Shown here: one piece after another, positions 47,745-56,200 of the stretch | Position numbering within the stretch: the first letter of the stretch is position 1 | How the letters are laid out: the number at the start of each line of letters is the position of its first letter | NCBI GenBank assembly: GCA_020161145.1 | Contig: JAIUPQ010000004.1 | Span: forward strand, 1-64,000 | Direction of reading: 5' to 3' | DNA from: Pseudomonadota bacterium | GTDB lineage: Bacteria; Pseudomonadota; Gammaproteobacteria; Burkholderiales; Burkholderiaceae_C | Length of the DNA stretch: 64,000 bases | Position numbers and translations under genes: made by a program | The notes under the pieces: model-generated | Told to the model about the DNA's origin: nothing | The model's input: the letters and a program-made list of their open reading frames with translations, nothing else | The model's database searches: none

Positions 47745-48721
47745 ACTCACTCGATCTCTCTCCTGTGGCCCAGCTGGCGGCCCTGGCAGCCAAGAAGCCT
47801 TGCGTCCTGGTCGTCGATGACCAGCCCGTCAACATTCAGGCCCTGCATGCCGTCTTCGTCGGCGACTACCGGGTGCTGATGGCCACCAGTGGCGAGCAGG
47901 CCTTGAAGCTGGCCCACGAGCGCCAACCCGACCTGATCCTGCTGGACGTGGCCATGCCGGGCATGGACGGCCATACCGTGTGCCAGCAGCTCAAGATCGA
48001 CGCCGCCACGGCCGCCATCCCCATCATCTTCGTCACCGCCCAGACGGGCGCCGAGGAAGAGGAGGAAGGCCTGTCGCTGGGCGCGGTGGACTTCATCACC
48101 AAGCCGTTCAACCCGACCGTCGTGCGCGCTCGCGTGCGCACCCACATCACGCTCAAGCACCAGTCCGATCTGCTGCGGCAGATGGCCTTCGTCGATGGCC
48201 TCACCGGCCTGGCCAACCGGCGCGCATTCGACGAGCGCCTGACCATGGAAACCGCCCGTGCCCGTCGCAGCGGCGAGGCGCTGGCCGTGGCCATGATCGA
48301 CGTCGATCACTTCAAGCTCTACAACGACCACTACGGCCACCAGCAAGGTGACGGCTGCCTGGTCAGCGTGGCGCGGGCCGTGCGTCATGCGCTGTTGCGG
48401 CCCGCCGATCTGGCGGCGCGCTGGGGCGGCGAAGAGTTCGCCTGCATACTGCCCGGTACCGACGAAGCGGGGGCCCAGTTGATGGGCGAGCGCCTGCGCG
48501 ACGCGGTGCAGAGGCTGGCGATCGCGCACGAAACCTCGCCCGTGGCGTCCAGCGTCACCGTCAGCATTGGCATCGCCGTCATCCCGCCGCGCCGGCCCAA
48601 CGCCACCTTCTCGGGTGCGCCGCCGGTGGTCGAGCCCAGCCGGCTGATCGCCCAGGCCGATCGCCTGCTCTACCACGCCAAGCAAGAGGGCCGCAATCGC
48701 GTCAGCGTGGGGCCGCTGTAG
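47741..48721 (+). CDS. response regulator diguanylate cyclase (REC-GGDEF)
   Basis: The 326-aa protein has a receiver domain with acidic pair D26-D27, phospho-acceptor D69, switch T99 and K121. The GGDEF domain (about 145-320) has the active-site signature GGEEF (229-233), the complete opening DGLTGLANRRAF and I-site R220-P-A-D223. It is therefore expected to make c-di-GMP, with PleD/WspR-like activation by phosphorylation. The coupling by ATGA overlap to the hybrid kinase makes that kinase the likely phosphate donor via its Hpt domain. Confidence 0.92.
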   Translation: MNSLDLSPVAQLAALAAKKPCVLVVDDQPVNIQALHAVFVGDYRVLMATSGEQALKLAHERQPDLILLDVAMPGMDGHTVCQQLKIDAATAAIPIIFVTAQTGAEEEEEGLSLGAVDFITKPFNPTVVRARVRTHITLKHQSDLLRQMAFVDGLTGLANRRAFDERLTMETARARRSGEALAVAMIDVDHFKLYNDHYGHQQGDGCLVSVARAVRHALLRPADLAARWGGEEFACILPGTDEAGAQLMGERLRDAVQRLAIAHETSPVASSVTVSIGIAVIPPRRPNATFSGAPPVVEPSRLIAQADRLLYHAKQEGRNRVSVGPL

Positions 48722-48818
48722 CGCGTGCCGCGCGGCCGTTCATCGCCGCCAGCGACCATTCGTGCGGCGTGGCCGGCACGCCGTCGCAAGGCGCTGGCCG
48801 CGCAGCCACCCGCTTCCT

Positions 48819-48852
48819 AAAGTGCAGTCATCGCCAACGCATGACTGCCTTT
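48819..48852 (+). promoter_or_regulatory. stem-loop just upstream of the 54-aa gene
   Basis: GCAGTCAT (48824-48831) and ATGACTGC (48841-48848) form a perfect 8-bp stem around a 9-base loop. AAAG (48819-48822) and CTTT (48849-48852) extend it past a one-base bulge. It ends two bases before the AGGAG ribosome-binding site (48854-48858). It could terminate the upstream kinase-cyclase transcript or modulate translation of the small gene. Confidence 0.55.
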
Positions 48853-48864
48853 CAGGAGCCCACC

Positions 48865-49029
48865 ATGAACACCCCCACCACCCGCCTGCACACCCTGTGC
48901 GCCTCGCTGTCCCTGGTTGCCACGCTGATCACCTTCGGCGGCGTCGAAGCCATGGCCCGCCACGCCGCGCCGGATGCCGCGGCCACCACGCTGGCGGCCA
49001 AGGTCACCGTTGCCGCGGTCAAGGCCTGA
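48865..49029 (+). CDS. 54-aa small exported or membrane protein
   Basis: The ATG at 48865 has AGGAG six bases upstream. The product begins MNTPTTRLHTLCASLSLVAT and has one hydrophobic segment at about residues 10-27 that can serve as signal peptide or anchor. An alanine- and lysine-containing tail follows. No family was recognised. Good translation signals and a hairpin upstream support a real gene. It converges on the 80-aa membrane-protein gene ending at 49040. Confidence 0.55.
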   Translation: MNTPTTRLHTLCASLSLVATLITFGGVEAMARHAAPDAAATTLAAKVTVAAVKA

Positions 49030-49039
49030 TGGCCGAGGC

Positions 49040-49282
49040 CTACTCGCCGTCCGGCTTGCGTCGCGTGGGCGGCTTGCGCCGCAACCACAGCAGCAGCACC
49101 ACCAGCGCCAGCGGCAGGATGGGCGCGGCATAGCGCAGATCCTGCCGTGTTTCGGGCGTGAGGCCACCGTACCAGCGCGCCGCCAGCTCATAGACGCCGG
49201 CCAGCACGGCCAGCGTCAGCAGCGTGGCCAGCACCGCATAGGCCAGCAGCTTCAGATGAGGGGGTTTGTCGTCGGGTTTCAT
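49040..49282 (-). CDS. 80-aa two-helix membrane protein downstream of msrQ
   Basis: The start at 49282 overlaps msrQ by four bases. The protein reads MKPDDKPPHLKLLAYAVLAT, with hydrophobic segments at about 12-32 and 52-66 and a strongly basic tail (WLRRKPPTRRKPDGE). It is a small inner-membrane protein, family not recognised. Coupling to msrQ suggests a role in the same redox-repair or cytochrome operon, but that is positional inference. Confidence 0.7.
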   Translation of the reverse strand: MKPDDKPPHLKLLAYAVLATLLTLAVLAGVYELAARWYGGLTPETRQDLRYAAPILPLALVVLLLWLRRKPPTRRKPDGE

Positions 49283-49857
49283 CGGGTCTTGCGGCGCAGG
49301 CGCCACGCCAGCAGCGCAGCCAGGATGATGCCGTACACCGCCACCTCGCCCCAGCGGCCCTTGGCCGCCCGCATCCAGTAAAAATGCAGCACGGCCAGCG
49401 GCGCCACGACGTAGGCCAACCGGTGCAGCCGCTTCCAGCGCGCCGGCCCCAGCCGCCGCACGGCCGCATTGAACGACGTGGCCGCCAGCGGCAGCAGCAG
49501 CAGCCAGGCCAGCGTGCCCACCAGGATGAAGGGTCGCTTGGCGATATCGGCCAGCACGGCCGCCAGATCCAGCTCCTGGTCGAAGACCAGATAGGCCGAC
49601 CAATGCAGCGTGGCATAGATGAACACCGCCACGCCGATGGCGCGGCGGTGGCGCTGCAGGCCGGCATAGCCGGTGGCTTCACGCAGCGGCGTCAGCGCCA
49701 GCACCAGCACCAGCAGGCGCAGCGTCCAGTCGCCCAGGCCGCGGATCAGCGCCTCGGCCGGATTGGCGCCCAGTTGATCCAGCATGGCCTGCGCCAGCAA
49801 CACCAGCGCAGGCAAGGCCAGCAGGGGCCACACCACGGCCTTGGGCGGAGAACGCAT
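49279..49857 (-). CDS. msrQ: heme-binding membrane subunit MsrQ (YedZ)
   Basis: The start at 49857 gives a 192-aa protein with about six transmembrane helices and conserved heme-ligand regions: LTPLREATGYAGLQRHRRAIG, FIYATLHWSAYLVFDQ and RWKRLHRLAYVVAPLAVLHFYW. It passes electrons from the respiratory chain or a flavin donor to the periplasmic methionine sulfoxide reductase MsrP. It lies 11 bp downstream of msrP. Confidence 0.9.
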   Translation of the reverse strand: MRSPPKAVVWPLLALPALVLLAQAMLDQLGANPAEALIRGLGDWTLRLLVLVLALTPLREATGYAGLQRHRRAIGVAVFIYATLHWSAYLVFDQELDLAAVLADIAKRPFILVGTLAWLLLLPLAATSFNAAVRRLGPARWKRLHRLAYVVAPLAVLHFYWMRAAKGRWGEVAVYGIILAALLAWRLRRKTR

Positions 49858-49868
49858 GCGGGCCGGGG

Positions 49869-50774
49869 TCAGAAGTGGGTGCGCAAATCCAGGCCGCTGT
49901 ACAGCGACGCCACCTGGTCGGCGTAGCCGTTGAAGGGCAGGGTGGGCAGGCGCTTGGCAAACAGGCCGCTGCCGATGCGCCGCTCGCTGGCCTGGCTCCA
50001 GCGCGGGTGGGCCACGGCCGGGTTGACGTTGGCAAAGAAGCCGTACTCGCGCGGCGCCAGGCGCTGCCAGGTGCTGACCGGCTGCGCCTCGACCAGCCGG
50101 ATGGCCACCAGCGACTTGGCGCTCTTGAAGCCGTATTTCCACGGCACCACCAGGCGCAGCGGCGCGCCGTTCTGCGCCAGCAGCCGCTCGCCATAGAGGC
50201 CGAAGGCCAGCAGCGTCAGCGGATGCAGCACCTCATCGAGCCGCAGCCCCTCGGTGTAGGGAAAGTCCAGCACGCGCTGTTTGACACCGGGCATTTGCGC
50301 CGGGTCGGCCTTGGAGACGAAGACCACGTGCTTGGCGCTGCCCTGCGGCTCGGCCGCCTTGATCAGGGCCGCCAGTGAATAGCCGACCCACGGAATGACC
50401 ATGCTCCAGCCCTCGACACAGCGCAGCCGGTACAGGCGCTCCTCCATGGGCGCCAGCCGCAGCAACTCGTCCAGCCCCCAGGTGCGGGGCTTGCCGACCA
50501 GGCCCTCCACGCGCAGCGTCCAGGGCTCGGTCTTGAAGTCCTTGGCCAACTCGGCCGGGTCGGCCTTGTCGGTGCCGAACTCGTAGAAGTTGTTGTAGCT
50601 GATGACGTCGCGCTTGGGTGTGGGCGTGTCGCTGGCATGGGCGCCGGGCACGCTGCTGCGCGCTGCAGGCAGTGCCGGTGCGCCCCAGGCCGGCAGGGCG
50701 CTGGCGCCCAGCAAGGCCACCACCTGCCGGCGCGCGTGCCAGATGCGTTCGGGGGTGATGTCAGAGGGGCGCAT
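49869..50774 (-). CDS. msrP: periplasmic methionine sulfoxide reductase, molybdopterin subunit MsrP (YedY)
   Basis: The start at 50774 gives 301 aa with a Tat-type leader ([19 protein letters not shown]). The SUOX/YedY fold includes [15 protein letters not shown], and the molybdenum-ligand cysteine is C119 in [29 protein letters not shown] and [10 protein letters not shown] are family-typical. It repairs oxidised methionines in periplasmic proteins with electrons from MsrQ. It starts 5 bp after ccsA in the same direction. Confidence 0.93.
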   Translation of the reverse strand: MRPSDITPERIWHARRQVVALLGASALPAWGAPALPAARSSVPGAHASDTPTPKRDVISYNNFYEFGTDKADPAELAKDFKTEPWTLRVEGLVGKPRTWGLDELLRLAPMEERLYRLRCVEGWSMVIPWVGYSLAALIKAAEPQGSAKHVVFVSKADPAQMPGVKQRVLDFPYTEGLRLDEVLHPLTLLAFGLYGERLLAQNGAPLRLVVPWKYGFKSAKSLVAIRLVEAQPVSTWQRLAPREYGFFANVNPAVAHPRWSQASERRIGSGLFAKRLPTLPFNGYADQVASLYSGLDLRTHF

Positions 50775-50779
50775 GGGCT

Positions 50780-52129
50780 TCACAGCTCGCCGTAGGAATG
50801 CAGCCCCGAGAGGAACATGTTGACGCCCAGGAAGGCAAAGCTGGTGATGCCCAGCCCCACCAGTGCCCACCACGCCGAGGCGGCGCCGCGCAACCCCTTC
50901 ATCAGCCGCATGTGCAGCCAGGCCGCGTAGTTGAGCCAGACGATCAGCGCCCAGGTCTCCTTGGGGTCCCAGCTCCAGTAGCCGCCCCAGGCGTCGGCGG
51001 CCCAGAAGGCGCCCAGCACGGTGGCGATGGTGAAGAAGGCAAAGCCCACGGCGATGGCCTTGTACATCACGTCGTCCAGCACCTCAAAGCTGGGCAGGCG
51101 TGCGGCGATGCGCCGGCGCGCGGCCAGGATGCCGCCCACCACCAGCGCCGAGACGCCGAAATAGACCAGCCAGTAGGCGGCCGAGCCGCTGGCGGCGCTG
51201 GCCGAGCGGAACACCAGCGGCTCGAAGCACAGCGCCACGCCCAGCAGCCACAGCGGCGCCAGCTTCCACCACGACACCTCGCCGGCATGCTGCTTGATCA
51301 GGTAGGCAAAGCCCATCATGGCCGCCAGGGCGAAGGTGCCGTAGCCGATGAAGTTGGCCGGCACGTGCAGCTTCATCCACCAGCTTTGCAGCGCGGGCAC
51401 CAGCGGCTGGATCTCCTGCGCGCCGCGCGCCACCGTGTACCAGGCCAGAAACCCCACCGCCGCGCTGACCACCAGCATGGCAAAGGCGCCCAGTTGGCGC
51501 GTTTTGTACTGCGCCTCGTAGTAGAGCCAGAACAGCGCCGTCAGCCAGCAAAACAGCACGAAGACTTCGTACAGGTTGCTGACCGGGATGTGGCCGATGT
51601 CGGGTGCGATCTGGTGGCTCTCGAACCAGCGCACCATGGTGCCGGTCAGCGCCATGAAGACGGCCACCCAGGCCAGGCGCGAGCCGATCTTCAGCGCCGC
51701 GCTTTCGTTGCCCTCGCGGCCCGCGATGAAGCCGATCCAGTAAAACACCGTGCTCATGATGAAGAGCACGCCCATCCACAAAATGGCGCTCTGGCTGGAC
51801 AGGAAGTACTTGAGCAGGAAGTTCTGATCGCCCCAGCTCAGGTCGGCGCCAAAGCCATCGCTGTGACGCAGGTAGATGCCGATGGCCAGCAGCGCGGCGG
51901 CCGTCACCGCCGCCATCAACCCCTGCAGCGGGCGCCAGAACCAGCCCAGCAGCACCAGCGCCGGGATGGTGCCCACCAGGATGGCGCGCTCGTAGCCGTC
52001 CATGGCGTACAGGTAGTGCACATAGGCCCAGGCGCCACCCGCCACCACGGCCAGGGCAAAGAGCCAGTCCGTCCATTGCAGCCGACCCCAGGGGCGGGGC
52101 TTGTGCAGGGCAAGGGTGGTGGTGTTCAT
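50780..52129 (-). CDS. ccsA: cytochrome c biogenesis protein CcsA (system II)
   Basis: The start at 52129 ([20 protein letters not shown]) gives 449 aa with about 8-10 membrane helices. The heme-handling WWD motif [13 protein letters not shown] is at about residues 381-393, with conserved histidines in flanking helices. With the ResB/Ccs1 partner encoded just upstream it exports heme and attaches it to apocytochrome CxxCH sites in the periplasm. In some genomes it is named CcsB. It overlaps resB by four bases. Confidence 0.93.
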   Translation of the reverse strand: MNTTTLALHKPRPWGRLQWTDWLFALAVVAGGAWAYVHYLYAMDGYERAILVGTIPALVLLGWFWRPLQGLMAAVTAAALLAIGIYLRHSDGFGADLSWGDQNFLLKYFLSSQSAILWMGVLFIMSTVFYWIGFIAGREGNESAALKIGSRLAWVAVFMALTGTMVRWFESHQIAPDIGHIPVSNLYEVFVLFCWLTALFWLYYEAQYKTRQLGAFAMLVVSAAVGFLAWYTVARGAQEIQPLVPALQSWWMKLHVPANFIGYGTFALAAMMGFAYLIKQHAGEVSWWKLAPLWLLGVALCFEPLVFRSASAASGSAAYWLVYFGVSALVVGGILAARRRIAARLPSFEVLDDVMYKAIAVGFAFFTIATVLGAFWAADAWGGYWSWDPKETWALIVWLNYAAWLHMRLMKGLRGAASAWWALVGLGITSFAFLGVNMFLSGLHSYGEL

Positions 52130-54231
52130 GGGGCAGGGTCTCCGAGCAGGGCGCGGCGGGTGGCGTCGAACTGGCGGTCGGCGTCCAGCGTGCGGCGGGT
52201 GACGGACAAGGCCGTGGTCAGGCGGGTGCGGCCCTCGCCGGCGTCGGCCAGCCACACCCACAGCCGCATGTCACGGACGTAGAGCATGGCAAAGACGCCG
52301 ATGATGAGCAAGATGGCCCCCAGATAGACCATGGTCTTGCCCGGCGCGCGGGCCACCTGGAAGACGCTGGCCTGCACGTGGTCGAAGCCGTCGAGCTGGT
52401 AGACCATGGGGGCCGGATAGAAAAAGCTGTCCGACAGGCTCATCAGGGCCTGGGTCATGAAGGCCTGCATGGCCGGCTCCGCAGCGGCGCGGGGTGGCAG
52501 GCCTTCGGCGGCGCGGGCCACGCCGTCCAGCTCCATCAAGGCGCCGCCCAGCACCCGCAGCAGCACCTCGGAGATGCGGCTGCGCTGGTCCTCGGGCACG
52601 GTGGACTCGATGAACTGCGACAGCGCCACCAGCCCGCCCGGCGCGGCGGCGTCCTTGAGCCCGCTGGGCAGCGGGTGGCGCGCGCCGGCAAAGAGGGCCA
52701 GCACGCTGGCGGCGGTGGCGTGCAGCTGCTCGCGCATCGTGCCCTCGGCCGCGTTGGCGCGGGCATAGCGCGCCGCAGCGGCCTCGCGCGAGGGAGCGTC
52801 CAGCAGCGCTTTGCGCAGCCGCTGCCAGCCGGCGATGCCGCCTTGCTCGTCGGCCGGTATGCGCAGGTAGCGGAACGGCTCGGCCAGGTCCTCGCGCACC
52901 CCGAAGAGGAACACCGACTGGCCGTCGAGCAGCATGGGCTGCATGTAGTTGTGGAACTCGCGGCGCTGGCCGGCGCCGTCCACCAGCTTGTAGGTGATGG
53001 CCGGACCCACGTTGCGCATGCCGTGGTCGCCGGGCTTGCCGGCGCTGGCGCCCAGGTGTTCGCGCAGCGTGCCCACCAGATCGACCTTGCGCACGTCGGT
53101 GGCGGCGTCTGCCGCTTCGGCGGCGCCCAGGTTCTCGACGTTGATGACCTTGAGCGCCGTGATCTCGATGCCCAGGCGGCTCTCACCCACCCGCACCTCG
53201 TTGCTGTCGCCCACCCGCAGCGTCAGGTCGGGCGCGCTGCCGCCCGTGGCCAGCATCAGCGGCTTGAGGCGCACGGTGGAGCCGCCGTCGTCAAAGCTGC
53301 TCTGGTAGAGCGCCACGCCCTTGTGCCGCGCCGGCTCGTTGACCTTGATGGTCATGGGCGTGGGTGGGCTGCCGTCGTGGTCGTGGATGACCACCTCGCT
53401 GGCGAACAGCTTGGGCATGCCGGTGTCGTAGTACTCGACGATGAAGCGCTTGAGCTCCACATCGAAAGGCAGGTCTTGCAGGATGATGCCGTCGGTCAGT
53501 TGCAGCACGGCGGTGCCGGCCGTCTTGCCCTCGGGCACGAAGAGGTTGCCGCGAAAAGTGGGGTTGCTCGCCGGCAGCCGGTAGCGGTCGGGCACGGTGC
53601 CGGCCAGGCTCTGGCCGGTGAACAACTGCTTGTCGCCCAGCGCCATCTGCAGCTTGACCATCAGGTCGCCGTCCGAGAGGCCGCCCAGGCAGATCAGCAC
53701 CACGGCGCTGTGGGCGGCCAGATAGCCCAGTTTGTTGGCGCGGCCTTTGCGGGCGGCCACCATGGCGCCACCCTCGCGCTGCTGCACGCGGGCCTGCCAG
53801 CCGCCCTGGCCCAGCACCTGCGCCACGTGGGCCAGGGCCGCGTGGCGCGGCAGCGCCAACTCGCCGCTGGCCTTGTGGTGGAAGGCCAGCAGCGCCTGCT
53901 CGCGCACGCCCTCTTTCCAGGCATGCCAGTCGCGCCAGATCTTGGGCAGGTTGCGCGCAATGCACAGGCTGGTGGAGACGACCAGAAACGCCAGGATGGT
54001 CAGGAACCAGGGCGTGCTGTAGACGTTGTACAGCCCCAGTCGGCCATAGACCTCGGCCCAGAAGGGCCCGAACTGGTTGACGTAGTTGTTGGCCGGCTCG
54101 GCCTGTTTGATGACGGTGCCGATGACCGAGGCGATGCAGATGACGGTCAACAGCGCAATGGCAAAGCGCATCGAGGCCAGCAACTCGAACGCATGGCGCC
54201 CGAGGCGGCGCAGGCGGGAGGGGTTGCTCAT
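52126..54231 (-). CDS. resB: cytochrome c biogenesis protein ResB/Ccs1 (system II)
   Basis: A 701-aa protein has three N-terminal membrane helices (about residues 18-38, 73-95 and 165-185), a large periplasmic domain and a last helix near 640. The family opening FELLASMRFAIALLTVICIASVIGTV is clear. It works with CcsA as the heme lyase complex. The clear client nearby is the diheme cytochrome c4 gene upstream on the same strand, separated by a terminator. Confidence 0.92.
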   Translation of the reverse strand: MSNPSRLRRLGRHAFELLASMRFAIALLTVICIASVIGTVIKQAEPANNYVNQFGPFWAEVYGRLGLYNVYSTPWFLTILAFLVVSTSLCIARNLPKIWRDWHAWKEGVREQALLAFHHKASGELALPRHAALAHVAQVLGQGGWQARVQQREGGAMVAARKGRANKLGYLAAHSAVVLICLGGLSDGDLMVKLQMALGDKQLFTGQSLAGTVPDRYRLPASNPTFRGNLFVPEGKTAGTAVLQLTDGIILQDLPFDVELKRFIVEYYDTGMPKLFASEVVIHDHDGSPPTPMTIKVNEPARHKGVALYQSSFDDGGSTVRLKPLMLATGGSAPDLTLRVGDSNEVRVGESRLGIEITALKVINVENLGAAEAADAATDVRKVDLVGTLREHLGASAGKPGDHGMRNVGPAITYKLVDGAGQRREFHNYMQPMLLDGQSVFLFGVREDLAEPFRYLRIPADEQGGIAGWQRLRKALLDAPSREAAAARYARANAAEGTMREQLHATAASVLALFAGARHPLPSGLKDAAAPGGLVALSQFIESTVPEDQRSRISEVLLRVLGGALMELDGVARAAEGLPPRAAAEPAMQAFMTQALMSLSDSFFYPAPMVYQLDGFDHVQASVFQVARAPGKTMVYLGAILLIIGVFAMLYVRDMRLWVWLADAGEGRTRLTTALSVTRRTLDADRQFDATRRALLGDPAP

Positions 54232-54251
54232 GCGCGGGTCATCCGGGATGC

Positions 54252-54278
54252 AAAAAGGCCAGCCCGAAGCTGGCCTTT
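54252..54278 (-). terminator. rho-independent terminator after the cytochrome c4 gene
   Basis: AAAGGCCAGC (54254-54263) pairs perfectly with GCTGGCCTTT (54269-54278) around a 5-base loop. Read on the minus strand the stem is followed by a short T run from 54256-54252. It lies 26 bp beyond the cytochrome c4 stop and separates it from resB. Confidence 0.88.
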
Positions 54279-54303
54279 GTCAGATACAAGGGCCAAGCAA
54301 ACC

Positions 54304-54930
54304 TCAGTGCAGGCCCGCGATGTAGTCGGAGACGGCCTTGATCTCGACGTCGCTCATGCGCGCGGCAATGGGCACCATCTGGACGGAGTTCTTGCGCGTG
54401 CCGGCCCGAAAGCCCTTGAGCTGGGCGTCGGTGTAGTCGGCGTGCTGGCCCGACAGGCGCGGGTATTGCGAGGGGATGCCGGCGCCCGTGGGGCCGTGGC
54501 AGCCGGCGCAGGCCGGCACATGCTTGTCCATGATGCCGCCGCGGTAGATCTTCTCGCCCAGCAGCACCAGGTCTTTTTCCTTGGCGAAACCGGGTTTGGC
54601 GCTCTTGCTGGCGTAGAAGGCAGCCACGTTGGCCATGTCGGCCTCGTTCAGCCCGGCCACCATGCCGCTCATGATGGCGTTGGCGCGCACGCCCGACTTG
54701 AACTCGTGCAACTGCTTGGACAGGTATTCGGGAATCTGGCCCGCGATGATGGGGTTGGCCGGGGCGCCGCGCGAGCCGTCCGAGGTGTGGCAGGCCGCGC
54801 AGACCTGGGCGGCGATCTCGCCACCCCGCGCCAGATCGGGCTTGGCCTTGGCGGGCGCCGCCTCGTTGGCTTGGGCGCCGAGGCAGAGGAGGGCGGCGAT
54901 CAGGCTGGCAGCAAGGGCGTGGGTCTTCAT
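54304..54930 (-). CDS. diheme cytochrome c4
   Basis: A 208-aa periplasmic protein has a signal peptide (to about residue 21) and two class I cytochrome c domains with heme sites C44-A-A-C47-H48 and C141-A-G-C144-H145. Methionine ligand candidates lie in NAIMSGM and NSVQMVPIA. Cytochrome c4 carries electrons to terminal oxidases. It is a substrate of the adjacent ResB/CcsA system. It is divergent from engB with a 57-bp gap. Confidence 0.93.
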   Translation of the reverse strand: MKTHALAASLIAALLCLGAQANEAAPAKAKPDLARGGEIAAQVCAACHTSDGSRGAPANPIIAGQIPEYLSKQLHEFKSGVRANAIMSGMVAGLNEADMANVAAFYASKSAKPGFAKEKDLVLLGEKIYRGGIMDKHVPACAGCHGPTGAGIPSQYPRLSGQHADYTDAQLKGFRAGTRKNSVQMVPIAARMSDVEIKAVSDYIAGLH

Positions 54931-54976
54931 CGTTCGGCCTAGGCTAAAGCTGTGGGGGGATCAAAACGCGCGATTT

Positions 54977-54982
54977 TACAAT
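54977..54982 (+). promoter_or_regulatory. candidate -10 box of engB, implying a very short or absent leader
   Basis: TACAAT at 54977-54982, preceded by a TTT run, is a strong betaproteobacterial-type -10. The ATG of engB begins five bases later, so transcription would start at or within the start codon. There is no recognisable ribosome-binding site. A -35 is not clear. Confidence 0.35.
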
Positions 54983-54987
54983 GCCGA

Positions 54988-55695
54988 ATGACCGCCGCAT
55001 CCAGCCCCAAATTGCCGTCCCCCGAGCAGCGCGCCGCGCTGGCCTGGGCACACACGGCCCGCTTCCTCACCACCGCCAGCGAGCTGGGCCAATTGCCGCA
55101 GGGTGACCTGCCGGAGTTGGCCTTCGTTGGCCGCAGCAACGCCGGCAAATCCAGCGCCATCAATGCGCTGGCCCAGCGCCGCCAGCTCGCGTTCGCCTCC
55201 AAGACGCCGGGGCGCACCCAGCACATCAACCTGTTCGCACTGGGCCCGCTGGACGCGCCCGACGCCTACCTGGCCGACCTGCCCGGCTATGGCTATGCCA
55301 GCGTCGCGCGCGGCGCCAAACTGCGCTGGCAGCAGGTGATGGCCGACTACCTGGCCATGCGGCGCAACCTGGGCGGCCTGGTGCTGCTGGTGGACAGCCG
55401 GCTGGGCCTGACGCCGCTGGACCGGCAGTTGCTGGATTTCGTGGCCCAGCGCGTGGGCACGGGCGAGGTCAAGCTGCTGGTCGCACTGACCAAGGCCGAC
55501 AAGCTCAACCGCCGCGAGCAAACGACCGCCGTCGCGGCCGCCACCGTCGCGCTGGAAGACATCGCCACCGAAACCGCCGACATCGGCATCCTGCTGTTCT
55601 CGGCGCCCAAGCAACAAGGCGTGGGTGACCTGGCGCTGACGCTGCGCGGCTGGCTGGCCCCCGCCGCCCCGGCCGCTACTGCCGACCCTATCTGA
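54988..55695 (+). CDS. engB: ribosome-biogenesis GTP-binding protein EngB (YsxC/YihA)
   Basis: A 235-aa GTPase of the TrmE-Era-EngA-YihA group. G1 is FVGRSNAGKSS, G2 region ASKTPGRTQHINLF, G3 DLPGYGYA and G4 TKADKLN. It assists late 50S subunit assembly. The start at 54988 was chosen because upstream in-frame codons overlap the promoter and are not conserved. Its last eight bases overlap the convergent universal-stress-protein gene. Confidence 0.94.
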   Translation: MTAASSPKLPSPEQRAALAWAHTARFLTTASELGQLPQGDLPELAFVGRSNAGKSSAINALAQRRQLAFASKTPGRTQHINLFALGPLDAPDAYLADLPGYGYASVARGAKLRWQQVMADYLAMRRNLGGLVLLVDSRLGLTPLDRQLLDFVAQRVGTGEVKLLVALTKADKLNRREQTTAVAAATVALEDIATETADIGILLFSAPKQQGVGDLALTLRGWLAPAAPAATADPI

Positions 55696-56125
55696 AGACC
55701 AGCACCGGGCGCTGGCAGTGGGTCAGCACCTTTTGCGTGGTGCTGCCCAGCAGCACGGCCGCCAGGCCGCGGCGGCCATGCGAGCCCATGACGATGAGGT
55801 CGCAGCCCAGCTCCCGCGCGGTGGCGATCACCGCCTCGTGCGGCTGGGCGCAGACGGTGATGCGGCTCTCGCAGGGCACGCCCAGCGCGCGGGCGCGCGT
55901 CTCGATGGCGTCCAGCACCTCGCGCGCCTGGTCGCGCGCCTGCTGCTCGTATTGCGCGGTGGCCGCGCCCACCATGTCGGGCGCGTAGGCAAACAGATCG
56001 AAGGGCTGGATCACGTGCAACGCGGTCACGTGCGCGTGGTGCTCGTGCGCCAGCGTCAACGCGCCATCGGCGGCGCGCTCGGCTGCCTCGGAGCCGTCGG
56101 AGGGCAGCAGCAGGTGTTTGAACAT
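55688..56125 (-). CDS. universal stress protein (UspA family)
   Basis: The start at 56125 gives 145 aa beginning MFKHLLLPSDGSEAAERAA. The ATP-binding UspA signature GSHGRRGLAAVLLGSTTQKVL (given here in two parts: GSHGRRGLAAVLLG then STTQ) is complete, so it belongs to the ATP-binding subgroup. It is cytosolic and usually induced by starvation or oxidative stress. It converges with engB and is divergent from the DUF2242 lipoprotein gene. Confidence 0.92.
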   Translation of the reverse strand: MFKHLLLPSDGSEAAERAADGALTLAHEHHAHVTALHVIQPFDLFAYAPDMVGAATAQYEQQARDQAREVLDAIETRARALGVPCESRITVCAQPHEAVIATARELGCDLIVMGSHGRRGLAAVLLGSTTQKVLTHCQRPVLVFR

Positions 56126-56200
56126 GGGGTTTCTCCTGGGCTGACGGGAGGCCTCGTGTAAGCTACCCGCCCACTGGCTTTCTACCACCACCATCGCCTC

